Positions 8,837-17,595 are shown, counted from the stretch's first letter. The stretch is 33,862 nt of DNA from Bradyrhizobium sp. YR681 (GCF_000282615.1 NZ_AKIY01000238.1:1-33862); one strand, 5' to 3'. Numbers and translations: made by a program. The notes: generated from the sequence alone by a model not told the origin.

Positions 8837-8860
8837 CCTCGCCCCGCTTGTGGGGAGAGG
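8837..8860. repeat. Small palindromic element in the spacer between regulator and permease genes
   Basis: The arms CCTCgCCCC and GGGGaGAGG surround a 6-base loop (GCTTGT), giving a 9-bp stem with a single mismatch. It sits in the 185-base gap between the AraC gene and LivH. Short GC-rich palindromes of this style are scattered through Bradyrhizobium-type genomes as repeats. In RNA it could form a hairpin that protects or partly terminates the upstream message. No T-run follows it on the minus strand, so a strong terminator is unlikely. I saw no second copy in this window. Confidence 0.5.
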
Positions 8861-9002
8861 GGGCAGGCAGACTGTCGCCGGCCGCTGGCCTCACCATGAA
8901 CGCGCGCTCCCGTCGGTCGCGACCATCTTGGGATCGCGTTGCCTGCATCCTAGCCGGGCTGCGAAGGGGACATTTGATCGTGAGTATCTTTTCGCGCAGC
9001 AG

Positions 9003-9830
9003 TCAGGCGCGCAAGACCTTGGCTGCGCGACGATAGTCGGTCGGAGCCATCCCGACATTGGCGGCGAAGAAGCGGGTGAAGCCGCTCTGCGAGGAGAAGC
9101 CGAGATCGAAGCCGATATCGGCGATCGGTGCTTCGCTGGCGACCAGCGCTTCGAGCGCCTGTTCCATGATCAGTGTGTTGAGATAGAGGTTCGGCGTCAC
9201 GCCGGTCTGGACGCGGAACAGCCGGTAGAAATGCGGTCGCGACAGGCCCGATTCCCGCGCGATGGTGTCGAGCTCCATCTCCGCCCCCGGGCTCTCTGAC
9301 ATCATCTTGATGCATTTGCGCACGCGGAAGTCGGTCACCGCACCCCCCGCGCGCGCATCGCGCCCGGTATCCGCCTGTTGCCAGCTTTCGTCGTAGCAAA
9401 TGTCGATCAGCCGGCGGAGTTCGAAATCCAGGCTGGAGAGCGATGGTGCGCCGCACACCAGGGCGGCGGTCCGTCGGATGTGCTTGTCGAGCGCGACCGT
9501 GCGCTTGAACTGGGTTCGGCCGAAGCGCAGCCGGTCGCTGCCCGGCGCATCGGGTGCAAACCATTCGGCGTTGACGTAGAGCACGAAGAAGATCGCGCCG
9601 CCGTCGAGATCGCTCGGAAGGAAGTTGTGCGGCTCCCACGGATTGACGGCGACGACGGAAGATTCGGTGAGATCATGATGTCCATCGGAAACATCGATGC
9701 ATGCCGGCATGCCGCCGACATGGAAGATCAAATGACCTTCACGATGCGCGTGGATATTGAAAGAGCGGTTCAACTGATAAACCGTCGCCCGACCGAACCG
9801 GCCATGGAAGACGGCGAGCGCACGGCTCAT
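9003..9830 (-). CDS. AraC/XylS family transcriptional regulator
   Basis: This 275-residue protein has an N-terminal cupin-like sensor domain (residues about 10-100, including FNIHAHREGHLIFHVGG and VNPWEPHNF) and a C-terminal double helix-turn-helix domain. The first helix-turn-helix is LDTIARESGLSRPHFYRLFR (187-206). The second is IADIGFDLGFSSQSGFTRFF (236-255), followed by the family mark GMAPTDYRR. A strong ribosome binding site (GGGAGGGGAAG) precedes the ATG at 9828-9830. It lies between the binding-protein gene and the permease genes on the same strand, so it probably senses the transported compound or a derivative and controls this operon. The ligand is unknown. Confidence 0.93.
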   Translation of the reverse strand: MSRALAVFHGRFGRATVYQLNRSFNIHAHREGHLIFHVGGMPACIDVSDGHHDLTESSVVAVNPWEPHNFLPSDLDGGAIFFVLYVNAEWFAPDAPGSDRLRFGRTQFKRTVALDKHIRRTAALVCGAPSLSSLDFELRRLIDICYDESWQQADTGRDARAGGAVTDFRVRKCIKMMSESPGAEMELDTIARESGLSRPHFYRLFRVQTGVTPNLYLNTLIMEQALEALVASEAPIADIGFDLGFSSQSGFTRFFAANVGMAPTDYRRAAKVLRA

Positions 9831-9954
9831 GCCTTCCCCTCCCGCATGTTCTTGTCTTTTCAGTCAACGTTCAACAAGCCCGCCAAGATTGCAAGAGCGG
9901 AGAGCGCCCGCGTCAGCAAGTCGCTCCCAGCCTGCGTACTGTCGGTGTGATGCG

Positions 9955-11205
9955 TCAGTACTTCTTACATTCCGGCACGGTGCGGCTCGGCAGCCCGATC
10001 TTCGAGAACACGGCGGGATCATAGCCGAGCGTCTGGTTCACGTTCGGGATCACCTTCACGACCTTGCTGAACAACGCGCCCTTGCCGTCATCGACGACTT
10101 CGGTGACGAAGTTCGTGCCGATCGCCTGGCGATTGGAATCGAGCTTGATCTTGCCATTTGGCGCATCGAGCTCGATCTTCGCCAGCGCAGCCTTGAATTT
10201 CGACTGATTGTCGCCGAGATCGCCATTGACCTCGCGCAGGGCGAGGATCAAGGCCATCGTCGAGTCATAATAGTTGGTCGCGAGCAGCGACGGGCTTGGA
10301 AAGCGCTTGTTGGGCGGAAAGGCGTCCTGATAGGCCTTCACGAATTTCTGCCAGCCTGGATCCTCCCAGGTATCGGCCTGGCCGCTCGCCGCGATGGTGC
10401 CGATCAGCGCGTTCTTGGCGTTTCCCTTGGACGAGAGGATGGTCTGGTCGATCATGATGGAGCCGCCCATCAGATGCGCCTTGCCACCGGCCTGCTGATA
10501 CTGATTGAGGAAATTGACGGCGTCGGCGCCGCCGAGGCCGAGATAGATCGCATCGACATCGTCGGGCAGGGCGGCGATGACCGAGGCAAAGTCCTTGGTG
10601 CCGAGCGGCACCCATTGCCGGTTGGTGACCTGTCCGCCAGCACCGCAGAACTCGAGTACGAGGCCGAACACCTGGGTGTAGATGAAGGAATAGTCCTCAC
10701 CGACGGTGGCGATCTTGCGATACTTCTTCTCTTCATAGGCGTATTTGCCGAGGCCCACCTGCCACTGGGCGCCGTCCATGTTGTAGCGGAAGAAGTTCGG
10801 GGCAGGATCGACATAGGTCGTCTCCTGGGCGCCGGAAGCTGCGTTGATGAACGTCAGCTCCGGATGGGTCTTTGCAAAGTTCTTCACCGCGATTCCCTCG
10901 TCGCCGGAGAGCGGCGACAGTAGGATCTGCACTTTGTCCTGCTCGATCAGCTTGCGTACGGCGCGCACTGCTGAATCCGGCGTTGCATCGGTGGACGCGA
11001 CGATGAACTCGAGCTCCTTGTTGCCGATTTTCTTGCCCAGCACGTTGAGCGCGGTCTGGTGGCCGCGCATGCCGTCCTCACCGAGCACGGTGTAGGTGCC
11101 TTCGAGGGTTGCGGTCACGCCCACCTTGATCTTGTCCTGGGCGATCGCCGCGCCCGAAAGAAACAGGCTGCTCAGCGCGAGCAGTCCCACACTGCATTTC
11201 GACAT
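9955..11205 (-). CDS. Periplasmic substrate-binding protein of a branched-chain amino acid/amide-type ABC transporter
   Basis: A 416-residue LivJ-like (type 1 periplasmic-binding fold, Peripla_BP_6) protein. Residues 1-22 are a signal peptide with a cleavage site after AIA, giving a mature start QDKIKVGV. The mature chain begins with the family pattern KVGVTATLEGTYTVLGEDG. RAVRKLIEQDKVQILLSPLS and FFRYNMDGAQW follow the LivJ fold. The ribosome binding site AGGGAGGA (11211-11218) lies 5 bases before the ATG. As first gene of the minus-strand transporter operon it should deliver the substrate to LivH/LivM. The ligand is not predictable here; related proteins bind amino acids, amides, urea or aromatic acids. 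Confidence 0.93.
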   Translation of the reverse strand: MSKCSVGLLALSSLFLSGAAIAQDKIKVGVTATLEGTYTVLGEDGMRGHQTALNVLGKKIGNKELEFIVASTDATPDSAVRAVRKLIEQDKVQILLSPLSGDEGIAVKNFAKTHPELTFINAASGAQETTYVDPAPNFFRYNMDGAQWQVGLGKYAYEEKKYRKIATVGEDYSFIYTQVFGLVLEFCGAGGQVTNRQWVPLGTKDFASVIAALPDDVDAIYLGLGGADAVNFLNQYQQAGGKAHLMGGSIMIDQTILSSKGNAKNALIGTIAASGQADTWEDPGWQKFVKAYQDAFPPNKRFPSPSLLATNYYDSTMALILALREVNGDLGDNQSKFKAALAKIELDAPNGKIKLDSNRQAIGTNFVTEVVDDGKGALFSKVVKVIPNVNQTLGYDPAVFSKIGLPSRTVPECKKY

Positions 11206-11642
11206 TGTGCTCCTCCCTGTGTCGTCGCTTTGTTGCCGCGCCGAACCGGCGCGGCGCCCGTGGCTCTCGAATGGCCCGCGGCTTTGCAGGGAAGCTAGCC
11301 GAAGTCAGATGCGATGCACGCGTCGGCACCTCGTTCGGCTTGACGGGCAGTCTCATTTTTGAATGTTGCGATGCAAGTGGTTTCGCGGTGCAACAGTCGA
11401 TCGGGCCCGATTGGTGCGCGCGTCGACGCCCCGCGCATGCAGCGAAGCGTCATCGGGTGGTGAACGATCGCATCCAAAAAACGGCTCTCCGGTTTACGGC
11501 CATGCGATTGTCCCGGACGCTGGCATCAGCTTTTCGGTTTTGTGCTGTCCGTCACGCGCGGCATTGCTGCGAACTTATTGATCGCGGCGCGCGCGTTGCG
11601 GGCGCGTCCGGACCTGTCGCAAACTTCCGCCCAAATCCTGGA

Positions 11643-11679
11643 TGAGGTGCGTAGATCAGAAATTCAGTTGCGCACCTCA
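11643..11679. promoter_or_regulatory. Inverted repeat upstream of the sugar operon, candidate operator
   Basis: Perfect 9-base arms, TGAGGTGCG (11643-11651) and CGCACCTCA (11671-11679), are separated by 19 bases. The dyad ends 54 bases before the start codon of the sugar-binding-protein gene and abuts a weak promoter-like TTGAAG. It could be an operator for the LacI-type regulator encoded at the end of the operon, or an RNA hairpin. The wide spacing is unusual for a single LacI-family site. Confidence 0.4.
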
Positions 11680-11721
11680 AAAATTGAAGGCAGGATTGCC
11701 GGCAAAGAATAAAAGCCGGTT

Positions 11722-11728
11722 GGGAGGA
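11722..11728 (+). promoter_or_regulatory. Ribosome binding site that selects the ATG at 11734
   Basis: GGGAGGA ends 5 bases before the ATG at 11734. A GTG in the same frame at 11731 would be only 2 bases away, and an ATG at 11729 is followed at once by a stop codon. The ATG at 11734 is therefore the likely start. Confidence 0.8.
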
Positions 11729-11733
11729 ATGTG

Positions 11734-12990
11734 ATGAGGCTGCTCGGGAAGCTGGGACTCGCCGCCGCATGCTTGCTTTGGGCCAACAGCGCCGAAGCCG
11801 ACACGACGATAAAATGGCTGCACATCGAGGCCAATCCGGCCCAGGTGAAGATCTGGGATGAGGTGGCCCGCGCCTATGAGGCCTCGCACCCGGGCGTCAA
11901 GGTCGAGATGCAGTTCCTCGAAAACGAGGCCTACAAGGCCAAGCTGCCGACCATCCTGCAATCCAGGGACCGACCGAACATCATCTACAGCTGGGCCGGC
12001 GGCGTCCTCAAGACGCAGATCGAGGCCGGCGTGCTCGACGACATCACCGATCAGGTGAAGGGTTACAGCGACAGCCTGACGCCGGCAGCGCTCGCCGCCT
12101 TTACAAGCAATGGCCGCGTTTATGGTCTGCCCACCGCGCTGTCGCAAGTCGGCTTCCTCTGCAACAAGGAGCTGATGGCCAAGGCGAAGGTCGATCCCGC
12201 CGGGATCAAGAGCTGGGACGATCTGCTCGCCGCGGTGAAGACGTTGAAGGCGGCCGGCATCACGCCGATCGTGGTCGGCGGCGCCGACAAATGGCCATTG
12301 CACTTCTATTGGACGCATCTTGCGGTGCGCATCGGCGGAAAGGCGGCGTTCGACGCGGCGCTGCGCGGCGAGAATGGCGGCTTTGCCGGCGAGACCTTCC
12401 AGAAGTCCGGCGAGCTGTTCAAGCAGTTGGTCGATCTCCAGCCGTTCCAGAACGGTTTCCTGGGCTTCAAGAATCCGCAGGCGGTCGGCTATTTCGGCGA
12501 CGGCAAGGCGGCGATGACGCTTGCCATCAGCACGGTCTATCACTTGCAGCGCGCGCTCGCCGCCGACAAGGTGGGCCTCTCCGAAGACAAGATCTGCTGG
12601 TTCGACTTCCCGGTCGTATCGGGTGGCAAGGGTGCGCCGACAGATACGCTGGGCGGCATCACCGGCTGGCTGGTTACTAAGGGCTCGCCGAAGGAGGCTG
12701 TCGATTTCCTGAAGTACTTCGTCTCAAAGGACGTGCAGACAAGGCTTGCGGCGGGCAACTTCATCATCCCGGTGGTGCAGGGCGCGGATGCCGGCCTCAA
12801 CAATTCCTTCATGAAGCTGATCGCGGCCAATCTGGCGAAGTCGAACTACCACCAGAACTTCTATGACCAGAGTCTCGGTCCGTCGGTCGGCCGAGTCGTC
12901 AACGACGTCACCGCGGAGATCGCCGGCGGGAGCATGAGTCCGCAAGATGCCGCCAAGGCGATCCAGGCGGCGTGGAAGCAGGGCAACTGA
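11734..12990 (+). CDS. Extracellular sugar-binding protein of an ABC transporter
   Basis: A 418-residue periplasmic binding protein of solute-binding family 1. Residues 1 to about 22 (MRLLGKLGLAAACLLWANSA then EA) form a signal peptide. The mature part shows family marks: the start TTIKWLHIEANPAQ, KAKLPTILQSRDRPNIIYSW, VLDDITD, VYGLPTALSQVGFLCNKELM and FFDGKAAM-like YFGDGKAAMTLA. It opens an operon of two permeases, an oxidoreductase, a ThuA-like protein and a LacI regulator, so the ligand is probably a sugar, glycoside or polyol. The order resembles thuE in the rhizobial trehalose/maltose operon, but similarity of order does not prove the ligand. Confidence 0.92.
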   Translation: MRLLGKLGLAAACLLWANSAEADTTIKWLHIEANPAQVKIWDEVARAYEASHPGVKVEMQFLENEAYKAKLPTILQSRDRPNIIYSWAGGVLKTQIEAGVLDDITDQVKGYSDSLTPAALAAFTSNGRVYGLPTALSQVGFLCNKELMAKAKVDPAGIKSWDDLLAAVKTLKAAGITPIVVGGADKWPLHFYWTHLAVRIGGKAAFDAALRGENGGFAGETFQKSGELFKQLVDLQPFQNGFLGFKNPQAVGYFGDGKAAMTLAISTVYHLQRALAADKVGLSEDKICWFDFPVVSGGKGAPTDTLGGITGWLVTKGSPKEAVDFLKYFVSKDVQTRLAAGNFIIPVVQGADAGLNNSFMKLIAANLAKSNYHQNFYDQSLGPSVGRVVNDVTAEIAGGSMSPQDAAKAIQAAWKQGN

Positions 12991-12991
12991 G

Positions 12992-13933
12992 GTGGCGCGG
13001 CGGACCGCGCACGTGTCGACGATGGACGTTGTTGGCGAGGTGGTCCCGCAGGCCGCGGCCCGCGGCCCGAGCTGGGACGGCCGCTTCACCGTCCTGATTC
13101 TGTTCCTGCCGCCGGCGCTGCTCCTGTTCACGCTGTTCGTGGTGCTGCCGATCGGAGAAGCCGCGTGGTACTCGGCCTTCAACTGGAACGGGTTTGGCAG
13201 GCCGACCAACTGGATCGGCCTCGACAATTACCGTTTTGTGCTGGAAACGCGCGCGTTTTGGCTCGCCTTGCGCAACAACGGGCTGATCATCGCAGTCTCG
13301 CTGCTGGTGCAGTTGCCGCTTGCGCTCTCGCTCGCCCTGATGCTGTCGGAGCGCTTTCGCGGTGCGGTGGCGCTGCGCATGCTGTTCTTCATGCCCTATA
13401 TCCTGGCGGAGATTGCGACCGGGCTGATCTTCTCATTCGTCTATGACGGCGATTATGGGCTCGTCGCTTCGATCTGGCGCAGCTTCGGTGCCGAGCCGCC
13501 GCATCTGCTGGCCTCGACCGACACGGCGATGCTGGCGGTGCTGATCGTGATCGTCTGGAAGTATTTCGGCTTCCACATGATGTTGTTCATCGCGGCGCTC
13601 CAGGGCCTCGACAAGAGCCTGATCGAGGCCGCCCGCATCGACGGCGCGACGCGGTCGCAGACCCTGCGCCATGTCGTCATTCCCTTGCTCCATCCGACCA
13701 TCCGGCTCTCCGTGTTCTTCGCCATCATCGGCTCGCTGCAACTGTTCGACCTCGTCATGCCGCTGACGCGCGGGGGACCTGCGGATTCATCGAACACGAT
13801 GGTGAGCTTCCTCTACAACAACGGCATCTCCCGGATGCGGGTCGGCTATGGCAGCGCCATCGGTGTCATCCTGTTTGCGATCTGCGTGACCTTTGCCTTC
13901 ACCTACAAGCGATGGTTCATGCGCGATGAATAG
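12992..13933 (+). CDS. Sugar ABC transporter permease (MalF/UgpA type)
   Basis: An inner-membrane permease of about 313 residues with six main hydrophobic segments, from VLILFLPPALLLFTLFVVLP to the last helix near IGVILFAICVTFAFTY. The ATPase-contact EAA loop is EAARIDGATRSQTLRHVVIP. The frame is open upstream to 12947 inside the binding-protein gene. The GTG at 12992, one base after that gene's stop and 8 bases after AGGG, is taken as the start; ATG at 13022 is a good alternative and would shorten the protein by 10 residues. It overlaps the next permease gene by 8 bases. Confidence 0.9.
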   Translation: MARRTAHVSTMDVVGEVVPQAAARGPSWDGRFTVLILFLPPALLLFTLFVVLPIGEAAWYSAFNWNGFGRPTNWIGLDNYRFVLETRAFWLALRNNGLIIAVSLLVQLPLALSLALMLSERFRGAVALRMLFFMPYILAEIATGLIFSFVYDGDYGLVASIWRSFGAEPPHLLASTDTAMLAVLIVIVWKYFGFHMMLFIAALQGLDKSLIEAARIDGATRSQTLRHVVIPLLHPTIRLSVFFAIIGSLQLFDLVMPLTRGGPADSSNTMVSFLYNNGISRMRVGYGSAIGVILFAICVTFAFTYKRWFMRDE

Positions 13934-14774
13934 GGCCGAGACCACCCGCACGCCGTTCGATCCCGCCATGCTGTTCAAGGCCGCGTTCCTCGCTGTCGTC
14001 GCCATCTTCGTGCTGGTGCCGCTGCTCGCGACCTTGCTCGGCGGCTTCAAATCGCTCGGCGAGCTGCGCGTCAATCCGTTCGGCCTGCCGCGCCACTGGG
14101 AATGGCAGAATTACGCCGACATCCTGTTCTCGGCGCGCTACTGGCAGCTCCTGCGCAACTCGCTGATCATCTCGGCGCTCGCGGTGACGTTGACCCTGAT
14201 CGTAGCCTCGATGGCGGCGTTCACCTTTGCCCACGTCAGGTTCTACGGCAGCTCGATGTTGCTCAGTTACCTGACGCTCGGCCTACTGTTTCCGGCAGCG
14301 ACCGCGGTGCTGCCGCTGTTCATCAAGGTGCGCGATCTCGGGTTGCTCGATACCTATTTCGGCGTTGCGCTGCCGCAAGTCGCCTTCAGCCTGGCGATGA
14401 GCGTGCTGCTGCTGCGGCGTTTCTTCAAGGATATTCCCTATGAATTGCTGGAGGCTGCGCTGGTCGACGGTTGCAGCTACATCAAATTCTTCCGCTATGT
14501 GACGTTGCCGTTGTCGCGGCCGATCCTGGCGACGGTCGGCACCATCACTTTCGTCAACAGCTGGAATGCCTATCTGCTGCCGCTGGTGATGCTCAACACC
14601 GATGCGCTCTATCCCTGGCCGCTCGGCATCATGGTCTATCAGGGCGAGTATTCGTCCGAATGGCATCTGATCCTGGCCTTCATCACGCTGACCATCCTGC
14701 CGACGGTCATTCTCTTCCTTCTGGCGCAGAAGCACATCGTCGCCGGCCTCACCGCAGGCGCGGTCAAGGGATGA
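13926..14774 (+). CDS. Sugar ABC transporter permease (MalG/UgpE type)
   Basis: A 282-residue membrane protein. The chosen start (MNRAETTRTPFDPAM) overlaps the stop of the preceding permease by 8 bases. Six hydrophobic segments are visible, beginning with FKAAFLAVVAIFVLVPLLAT. The EAA loop EAALVDGCSYIKFFRYVTLP is the ATPase contact, and NSWNAYLLPLVML near the end is typical of MalG-like permeases. It pairs with the preceding permease to form the channel. No gene for the matching ATPase follows it, unlike in the thu operon. Confidence 0.93.
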   Translation: MNRAETTRTPFDPAMLFKAAFLAVVAIFVLVPLLATLLGGFKSLGELRVNPFGLPRHWEWQNYADILFSARYWQLLRNSLIISALAVTLTLIVASMAAFTFAHVRFYGSSMLLSYLTLGLLFPAATAVLPLFIKVRDLGLLDTYFGVALPQVAFSLAMSVLLLRRFFKDIPYELLEAALVDGCSYIKFFRYVTLPLSRPILATVGTITFVNSWNAYLLPLVMLNTDALYPWPLGIMVYQGEYSSEWHLILAFITLTILPTVILFLLAQKHIVAGLTAGAVKG

Positions 14775-14796
14775 GCGGCATCTCACGGAGACTATC

Positions 14797-15894
14797 ATGA
14801 GAAGAGTGGGTATCGGTATCATCGGCTGCGGCAACATCAGCACCGCTTATCTGAAGGCAGCCCAGCGCTTTCCGGTGATGGAAATCAGGGCGCTCGCCGA
14901 CATGCGCAGCGACGCCGCGGAGCGCCAGGGCGCTGCCTTCGGGCTGCCGGCAATGCGCGTCGATCGAATGCTCCAGCGCGATGATGTCGAGATCGTCATC
15001 AATCTCACGGTGCCGCTCGCCCACTCCGACGTCAGCCTCGCGGTGCTGAATGCCGGCAAGCATGTCCATTCCGAGAAGCCGCTCGGCATCAACGTCACCG
15101 AGGCGCGCAAGGTGATGGACCTCGCCGCGCAGAAAGGTCTGCGCGTCGGCTGCGCGCCCGATACGTTCCTCGGCGGCGGGCATCAGACCGCGCGCAAGCT
15201 GATCGACGACGGCGCGATCGGCACACCCGTGGCGGGCAGTGCCTTCTTCGGCTGTCCCGGTCATGAACGCTGGCACCCGGCGCCGGGATTTTATTACCTG
15301 CGCGGCGGCGGACCGATGCTGGATATGGGGCCGTATTACATCACCGACCTCGTGCAATTGCTCGGCCCGGTCGCAAGCGTGATGGGCTCGACCGCTCGCC
15401 CGGAATCCGAGCGGCTGGTCACCAGCCAACCCATGAACGGGACGCTGGTCCCGGTCGAGGTTTCGACCCACGTCGCCGGCACGCTCGAATTCGAGAGCGG
15501 GGCGGTCGTCTCGATCGCGATGAGCTTTGACGTTCCGAAGCACCGGCACGCCCCGATCGAGATCTATGGCGACAGGGGCAGCATGCTGGTGCCGGACCCG
15601 AACCGTTTCGGCGGCGAGGTGCAGGTCGCAAAGACCGGCGGCGAGTGGGAGACGGTGCCGTTGACGCACGGCCATGTCGACGGCGAGTTCCGGTCCATCG
15701 GTGTTGCCGACATGGCTTCTGCGATCCTGAACAACCGGCCGCATCGGGCCAGCGGCGCGCTTGCCTTCCATGTGCTGGAGGTGATGGAGGCGTTCCAGAC
15801 CTCCGCCGACGACGGGCGGCGCGTCAGGATCGAAAGCCGCGTCGAGCGGCCGGCGATGCTGCCGGCCGGGCGTGAAACCGGACAGATCGACTGA
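14797..15894 (+). CDS. Gfo/Idh/MocA family NAD(P)-dependent sugar oxidoreductase
   Basis: This 365-residue cytoplasmic enzyme has an N-terminal Rossmann fold with GIGIIGCGNIS (5-15) for NAD(P), the catalytic-lysine motif EKP at 93-95, and a C-terminal alpha/beta domain with LDMGPYYITDLVQLLGPV. That last motif belongs to a common subgroup in which Tyr takes the place of the usual His of DxGxH. Members oxidise or isomerise hydroxyls of sugars, inositols and glycosides. The gene follows the two permeases and precedes a ThuA-like gene. In Sinorhizobium the ThuA/ThuB pair takes part in 3-keto-trehalose formation, so this enzyme may be the ThuB counterpart, but its substrate is not fixed by the sequence. 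Confidence 0.92.
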   Translation: MRRVGIGIIGCGNISTAYLKAAQRFPVMEIRALADMRSDAAERQGAAFGLPAMRVDRMLQRDDVEIVINLTVPLAHSDVSLAVLNAGKHVHSEKPLGINVTEARKVMDLAAQKGLRVGCAPDTFLGGGHQTARKLIDDGAIGTPVAGSAFFGCPGHERWHPAPGFYYLRGGGPMLDMGPYYITDLVQLLGPVASVMGSTARPESERLVTSQPMNGTLVPVEVSTHVAGTLEFESGAVVSIAMSFDVPKHRHAPIEIYGDRGSMLVPDPNRFGGEVQVAKTGGEWETVPLTHGHVDGEFRSIGVADMASAILNNRPHRASGALAFHVLEVMEAFQTSADDGRRVRIESRVERPAMLPAGRETGQID

Positions 15895-15904
15895 GGACAG
15901 AAAC

Positions 15905-16549
15905 ATGCGCAGGGCAATGATTGTTTGGGGTGGCTGGCCGGGACATGATCCGGATCTCTGTGCCTCGATGATCCGTGGCTGGTTGAAGGCGGAAGGCTTC
16001 GAGGTGCGGGTCGAGACCACGACTGCGGCCTTTGCCGATCCCGCGATCCACGATCTGTCGCTGATTATCCCGATCTACACCATGTCGAAGATCGAGAAGG
16101 CGGAGGCGCTCAATCTCTGTGCGGCGGTGCGCAGCGGCGTCGGGCTCGCCGGCCACCATGGCGGGATGTGTGACGCATTCCGGGATTCCGTCGATTACCA
16201 GTTCCTGTGTGGCGGGCAGTGGGTCGCACATCCCGGCAACATCATCGACTACAAGGTCGACTTGACGAAGCCGGATGACCCCATCATGAAGGGTCTGAAG
16301 AGTTTCGAGCATCGCTCCGAGCAATACTACATGCATGTTGACCCCGCCAACGAGGTGTTGGCGACGACCACCTTCACCGGCGAGCACGCGCCCTGGATCG
16401 AGGGCGTCGTCATGCCCGTGGTGTGGAAGAAGCGTTACGGCGCGGGCAGGGTGTTCTATTCCTCGCTCGGCCACCGCGCCTACGAGCTCGACGTACCGGA
16501 GATCCGGACGTTGATGACCCGCGGCATGCTGTGGGCGGCGCGCGAATGA
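15905..16549 (+). CDS. ThuA-like protein
   Basis: A 214-residue protein related to ThuA (class I glutamine-amidotransferase-like fold). It starts MRRAMIVWGGWPGHDP; the ATG at 15905 has AGGA 7 bases upstream, so the in-frame ATG at 15872 inside the previous gene is rejected. Family marks are GGWPGHDP near the start, AAVRSGVGLAGHHGGMCDAF in the middle, FEHRSEQYYMHVDP, and PVVWKKRYGAGRVFYSSLGH near the end. ThuA-family proteins act in keto-sugar catabolism, usually with a Gfo/Idh/MocA dehydrogenase such as the one just upstream. The stop overlaps the regulator's start (ATGA). Confidence 0.9.
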   Translation: MRRAMIVWGGWPGHDPDLCASMIRGWLKAEGFEVRVETTTAAFADPAIHDLSLIIPIYTMSKIEKAEALNLCAAVRSGVGLAGHHGGMCDAFRDSVDYQFLCGGQWVAHPGNIIDYKVDLTKPDDPIMKGLKSFEHRSEQYYMHVDPANEVLATTTFTGEHAPWIEGVVMPVVWKKRYGAGRVFYSSLGHRAYELDVPEIRTLMTRGMLWAARE

Positions 16550-17595
16550 CGGCTGGCGCGATGCAGCCGTTGGTTCGCGCCACGCTCGAGGACGTCGCAC
16601 GCGCGGCGGGCGTTTCGCTGGCCACCGTCGACCGCGTCGTCAATCGGCGCGAGGGCGTGCGTGCCAAGACGGTCGCGCGGGTCGAGGCGGCGGTGGCGAA
16701 ACTCGGCTACCGTGCCGACGTCGCGGCGGCGCGGCTCGCGCGCGGGCAGAGTTTTCGGTTTGCCTTCGTGCTGCCGACCGGCAGCAACAGTTTCATGACC
16801 AACCTGACCGAGCAGGTCCAGCGCACCGCGGAGTGGCTTGCCGGCCAACGCGGCTTCATCGACATCCTCCATGTCGACGTCTTCGACCCGGATGTGCTCG
16901 CCGGCGCGCTGGAAAGCCTGTCGCCGGCCTATCAGGGGGTCGCCGTCATCGCGCTCGACCATCCGAGGGTGCGTGCGGCGATCGACGAACTGGTGGCGCG
17001 CGGGACCGCCGTGGTGACCCTCGTGTCGGACGCGCCGAGCTCGCGGCGTCTGCATTATGTCGGAATCGACAATCCGGCTGCCGGGCGAACGGCGGCAACC
17101 CTGATGGGACGCTTCCTCGCCGGTCACGACGGGAAAGTTGCGGTGATCGCGGGATCGTTGTCGCTGCGCGATCACACCGAGCGGCAGTTCGGCTTCCACC
17201 AGATCCTGTCCAGCGAGTATCCGAACCTGCTCTCGCTGCCAGTGATCGAGGGCCGCGACGACAGCGAGCGCACACGCAAGCTCACGGCTGCGCTGCTGGC
17301 CCGCCATGCCGATCTCCGTGGCATATATTGCTGCGGTGCCGGCAATCGTGGCATTGCCGACGCGCTGGAAGCTTCGGGACGCGCGCGCGAAGTGGTCTGG
17401 ATCACTCATGAATTGACCCAGCACACGCGGCGTTTTCTGGTCCGTGGCACGCTCGATGCGATCATCAACCAGGATCCCGGCCACGAGGCGCGCTCGGCGG
17501 CGCGCGTCCTGCTGGCACATTGCTCGGGCGAGCCCATCAGCTCCGACCAGGAGCGCATTCGCATCGACATTTTCCTGCGGGACAATCTGCCGTAA
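16546..17595 (+). CDS. LacI family transcriptional regulator
   Basis: A 349-residue regulator. The N-terminal helix-turn-helix is LEDVARAAGVSLATVDRVVN (14-33), followed by a hinge-like RLARGQSF and a periplasmic-binding-type sensor domain from about residue 70 to the end. The VDR triplet replaces the usual VSR of LacI proteins, a variant seen in a LacI subgroup. The ATG at 16546 overlaps the ThuA stop codon (ATGA), giving translational coupling; the longer open frame back to 16423 lies inside ThuA. As last gene of the sugar operon it probably represses that operon and responds to the imported sugar or its keto derivative. Confidence 0.93.
   Translation: MTAGAMQPLVRATLEDVARAAGVSLATVDRVVNRREGVRAKTVARVEAAVAKLGYRADVAAARLARGQSFRFAFVLPTGSNSFMTNLTEQVQRTAEWLAGQRGFIDILHVDVFDPDVLAGALESLSPAYQGVAVIALDHPRVRAAIDELVARGTAVVTLVSDAPSSRRLHYVGIDNPAAGRTAATLMGRFLAGHDGKVAVIAGSLSLRDHTERQFGFHQILSSEYPNLLSLPVIEGRDDSERTRKLTAALLARHADLRGIYCCGAGNRGIADALEASGRAREVVWITHELTQHTRRFLVRGTLDAIINQDPGHEARSAARVLLAHCSGEPISSDQERIRIDIFLRDNLP

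Larger units (their letters stand above)
11219..11733. promoter_or_regulatory. Divergent intergenic region between the two transporter operons
   Basis: About 515 bases separate the minus-strand binding-protein gene from the plus-strand sugar operon; no convincing gene lies here, so promoters for both operons are expected. Visible structure includes a short palindrome TTGCgatGCAA at 11366-11376 and a longer dyad at 11643-11679, listed separately. A possible -35-like TTGAAG (11684-11689) and -10-like AAGAAT (11705-11710) sit just before the sugar-binding-protein gene; they are weak, with a 15-base spacer. Confidence 0.5.
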
